Shown in pieces: positions 60,413-64,000 of a stretch of 64,000 nucleotides of DNA. Below the pieces are notes generated by a model. The model saw only the letters and a program-made list of their open reading frames with translations. It was not told the DNA's origin and ran no database searches. The stretch spans positions 286,576 through 350,575 of the forward strand of contig NMRA01000082.1 in the NCBI GenBank assembly GCA_002633005.1. Direction: 5' to 3'. The stretch's first letter is position 1. Each line of letters starts with the position of its first letter. The translations under genes were made by a program, and so were the position numbers. Origin of the DNA: Phoronis australis (taxonomy: Eukaryota; Phoronida; Phoronidae).

Positions 60413-61849
60413 ATCTACGGTAAATATGCATAAGTCCTAGAACAGAGCCAGTTTATCAGAGTGGTTGAATAACACTGTAGAGCCAGTCTCTCTTGTGGAG
60501 AGAACACATGTGATAATCTGGGTCAACGGCACTTTACACTAAAATTAACATCGAGGTCAACACACTGTGAACAACAGCTTGTGCGCTTGTGTGACATGTC
60601 TGGTCAGGGCCTCACCTATCACATTTCCAAGTTGAGTGAGCATCATCCCTTTAACGCAGACAATAATTACACAGAAGCGCCCTTTTAATCACTCAAAGGC
60701 TTGCTACTAATCTCCACAAGTATTGTAACATAGTCTGACATGACATGTTTAGGGCTCTGACTTTGACTCTATTAATCGCTAATTAAAAATGGGAAAACGC
60801 GCATAACTTAACGAACAGCTGCAGTTCACACGGTTTAGCCGGCTAAAACGAACACGGAATATAAGCAGTTTACTCTCATAAAATCAGTCTCATAACATTA
60901 ATTGGCAGCGGTGGATTTAGAGGGGGGCCAAGAGGGCCATGCCCACCCTCCTGAAATTTTCCCCGATTCCATTTGGAAGTTCCAGAGTGCGAATGTCCGA
61001 CGGGGAAAAATCCTGGCTAATACTTTAACCTGGCCCCCTCCCCCCTAACTCGAAATCCTGGACCTGCCCCTAATTGGTAATTATAAACAGAATCCTATCG
61101 CGATAAGGAATAATATATTTACCGATTTTACGAGAGAAAAAGTCTTAATTTGGTTTTCAAACAGGGTAGCATGTAAATTTAATTCCTACTTAAACCAATA
61201 TTGTAATCACTAGGTCAAGTCAACATTGCGCGTTTCGAGTTAGAAAAAAATGCGTCCACAAGGAAACATGTCCCAGTGCCACTTGTTTCAGGAGCAAGAT
61301 TACCGTGTGAACATAAGTTAAGCTGGTGCAACTTGACACTAATATGAAAAACAGTGCTGCCTGTTTCATGGTAGGGGAAGTAACTCCCAATCAACTTGTC
61401 CCAGCACAGACAGAAGTGGCATCAAGGCGGGTGTAATTATCAACGTCATGCTTATGCTGAATAGCTCAATACAGCTCTTTTACTACCGTGATACATGAGC
61501 AGACTCTGTTCACACCAAGCCACTGGCAGCAGGTTTGCCACATGTACAACAAGATGGTTACCCCTCCCATAAATTGCATTAATAAATGGGAACTGCCTAC
61601 CTAGTCATCAATTAAATACAACACATGACAGAATGCTTCACTCAATTACCAATCAATGAAATCTAGCTGGCCCGCATGGTAATCTTAAAAGGACAGCGCT
61701 ACTCATCATTAAAAAGTTCTTGAATGTTTTCCTGTCAGATACGGGAAGTTTTTAAGATGGCACCACTACATGTGTATATCAGTAAAGTATTAGTTCTTTT
61801 ATTGTTCTGGATTATACCACTGTGTGAATGAGGCAAGCGAAAGTGGCTC

Positions 61850-62030
61850 AGACAATTGTCATGCCGTAGCACCCCAAAACGCCTGAAAGTTTTCAGCAAA
61901 TTATGTCTCATACTGGCTAAACCGTCAAGGACTCGTTTCTAGAAGAACCTTTTGAGCAAAGGACAGTTTTAGAGGCCGTCAATGTCTTTAAATCCTTTCA
62001 ACTCAAACAAATACCCTAGCAGAGATTTCT
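61850..62030. mobile_element. Diverged relative of the long-TIR element
   Basis: AAATTATGTCTCATACTGGCT...GGCCGTCAATGTCTTTAAATC and ACTCAAACAAATACCC match the left arm of 46729-47240 in order and spacing. A right arm is not recognisable. Confidence 0.55.
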
Positions 62031-62557
62031 TTCCACTATGTCTCTTCATTCATCGACAATGCCAGGACAAGACCCTCACATCCATGTACGAGAGGTGGGA
62101 CCTTGGCAGCCAAGCTTCAAGCGCTAGCAAACACTGGATAACACCAATGTAGTGCACTAGTGATTAGCTCGCTCTTGAGGTCATTGAGGCCGACTTTGAT
62201 GTGCTTAAAAATTATAAGCTATAGACATGTGTTGTGATGAAATCAAAACAAAAATAGCTCAGTTGACAATTATGTTAATAGAATGAAGGACCATTCATAA
62301 AATTTGTTGATTGCGAGATTATTTGTTCCAGTTCGAAAGATTTCAAGACTCAAACTGCATTCAAACAGGCAGGCTGGATTAGATGTGTTGTCACAGTTAC
62401 TCAAGCTACTAAATACCTTGTTTACATACTCACTCATAAACACTGAAAATTTAAGCAGCAATATGACAGATCTAGTCAAGAGACATCAGAAATGTGACTG
62501 CCGACACTGGTCAACACTAAGCCCTTGCGAAACTAATACCGACATCATCTTCTCGAG

Positions 62558-62631
62558 GGGTCACATGCCCTTGGATGGTCATGCACCCCTCCTGAATGGT
62601 CACATGCTCCCTTCTGAGTGGTCACGCACTA
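62558..62631. repeat. Short imperfect tandem repeat (18-22 bp, 3.5 units)
   Basis: GGTCACATGC and GGTCATGCACC starts recur with variable CCCTTGGAT/CTCCTGAAT/CTTCTGAGT fillers. Confidence 0.6.
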
Positions 62632-62892
62632 CTGGCATGGTTAATTTTTTCCAGCACATGAATCGGACTCGGCACGGAAAGAAATATTTCTCATGAGTTA
62701 TTAATGTGTGTGTGAGTTAAAAAAGTCCTGATGTTCTAATCTCAACACATGAAGTGAAATGTCTTGAATAGAGAAAAAGTTTTTGACTTTATTTTAATTC
62801 TTGTATGGTTTGGGATCTTTTTCCGTTTAGGCTTCTCATACTTGAAGCACGCAGAGCTGGTGCACAGCATGGGCTAGAGATGGATGAGGCAA

Positions 62893-62955
62893 TGGGTTAG
62901 AGGGCACGGGTCAGAGGGCACGGGTCAGAGGGCACGGGGCAGAGGGAGTGGGACG
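62893..62955 (+). repeat. 14-bp G-rich array with G-quadruplex potential
   Basis: Units AGGGCACGGGTCAG, three copies, flanked by GGGTTAG and AGGGAGTGGG. At least eight runs of three or more G with loops of 3-5 nt on the + strand. Confidence 0.85.
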
Positions 62956-64000
62956 TAGAAAATAATTGACAGCTCACTGTGTCCTCGGCTTCCAAATGTA
63001 AATAAGCATGCATTCATTAACACGTCTAACGCACGAGTTGAGGATTTCTGTAAATATCCTTTAATTTCCCAGGGGGTGCATGTACAGGACTGGAGGGGCT
63101 CTCATGTAGGAGGTTGACAAGGACTCGCATATAATTACATGTATATCGCCGTCTCAGATCTCGTCACAGGTTGGGGTAAAGTGACAGCAATGGCAAACAC
63201 GTGGAGAACGAGAGGGTTTTGTCTTGAACAGAGGTTTTCATCAACTGTTACCAATTCTGGACACTTTGCCAACCAGCCAAGGTATCACCCCCTACAGCCA
63301 ATAACACTTCACCATAAGAACAGCCAGTAGAATATTGGAAAATCTCTTCAGTTTTTGACACAAAAAAGGTGTAATTTTCAAAATTTCCACTTCAAGTGAA
63401 ATTTATTATTCCTCCAAATAACATTTTCATGATTTCAAACATTTACTTTTAAATTTGTTATTTTTAGAAAATAACAATGTTTGTGTTAAAATATCCTTAA
63501 AGCAAGACTATGGTGGGTTTATTTAGTGCTTTTGACCCGATGACGCCAACAGTCAATAGCATGCTGGCATAACAACTGGGAGTGTTAAATATTCATGGAC
63601 CTGTTGGGCCACAGCATTGTCTACTCACAAAGCTTCATTAACTGTAATGCCTCAGAGACCACCTACAGTTGCCATAGCAATGTCCCTTGAATGTAGTTAA
63701 CAGCTACAGTAAATATTCCTTAGTTTGGAACAACCCATAAAATCTGGGACATCCGAATTCAACTTGAAACTGAATGTTCTGAATTCTGAAGATTGGGACA
63801 TGGGTGACTTTGGCGTTCACTATATCTCTCAAGTGTAGGACTCTGTGTCTTGTACCAAGAGAGCATGTAGGACTATTGATGCAATGCGCAGACTACAACA
63901 TGGTTTGAAACAACATGAAAATAAAGTACATCACCAGACAAGGAAATTAAAATTTAATTTAAAATCAAAACATGTTCCATCAAGTAAACACAGACCAGGA

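Larger units (their letters stand above)
60413..64000. other. Right-hand region without a recognised gene
   Basis: Contains a decayed long-TIR relative (61850-62030), short tandem units at 62558-62631 and the G-rich array at 62893-62955. Open frames at 62304-62696 and 63139-63330 have no recognisable motif. Confidence 0.5.

Overview
This is a piece of an invertebrate animal nuclear genome. It is AT-rich, has GT-AG introns of 0.3 to 6.7 kb, one assembly gap (93 N at 852-944), many microsatellites and minisatellites, and several families of short decayed mobile elements. Gene content and intron style fit a bilaterian, possibly a marine deuterostome or lophotrochozoan. I cannot name the species from the sequence.

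Layout: (1) 1-3291, + strand: the last four exons of an inactive myotubularin of the MTMR10/11/12 group; the 5' part lies before the window. (2) 3292-10340: non-coding sequence with degenerate repeats. (3) 11052-46574, - strand: a complete gene for cytosolic carboxypeptidase 1 (CCP1/Nna1, AGTPBP1 family). I built it from 25 coding exons whose splice phases all match, giving 1,341 codons plus stop. It starts in a 27-nt micro-exon and keeps the M14 zinc and catalytic residues. Two in-frame exons (54 and 300 nt) have no counterpart that I know in vertebrate CCP1. (4) 46588-55871: the 5' flank of CCP1, holding a long-TIR element, a near-perfect palindromic insertion, an 18-bp palindromic minisatellite and the putative 3' UTR of the next gene. 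(5) 55872-57377, - strand: an intronless coding region for a 501-aa CXXC zinc-finger protein with a glutamine run and an overlapping upstream ORF. (6) 59927-60412, + strand: a candidate two-exon gene for an 82-aa protein I do not recognise, preceded by a fresh 86-bp tandem duplication. (7) 60413-64000: no gene recognised; a G-rich array and a decayed element.

The MTMR and CCP1 genes converge tail to tail. CCP1 and the CXXC gene are in tandem on the - strand. The genes do not form a pathway: phosphoinositide-phosphatase adaptor, tubulin deglutamylase and CpG-binding nuclear protein. The most unusual observations are a 55-bp tandem triplication that carries a CCP1 5' splice site with it, a 41-bp-arm palindrome inside 11-bp direct repeats, and the free-standing CXXC protein.
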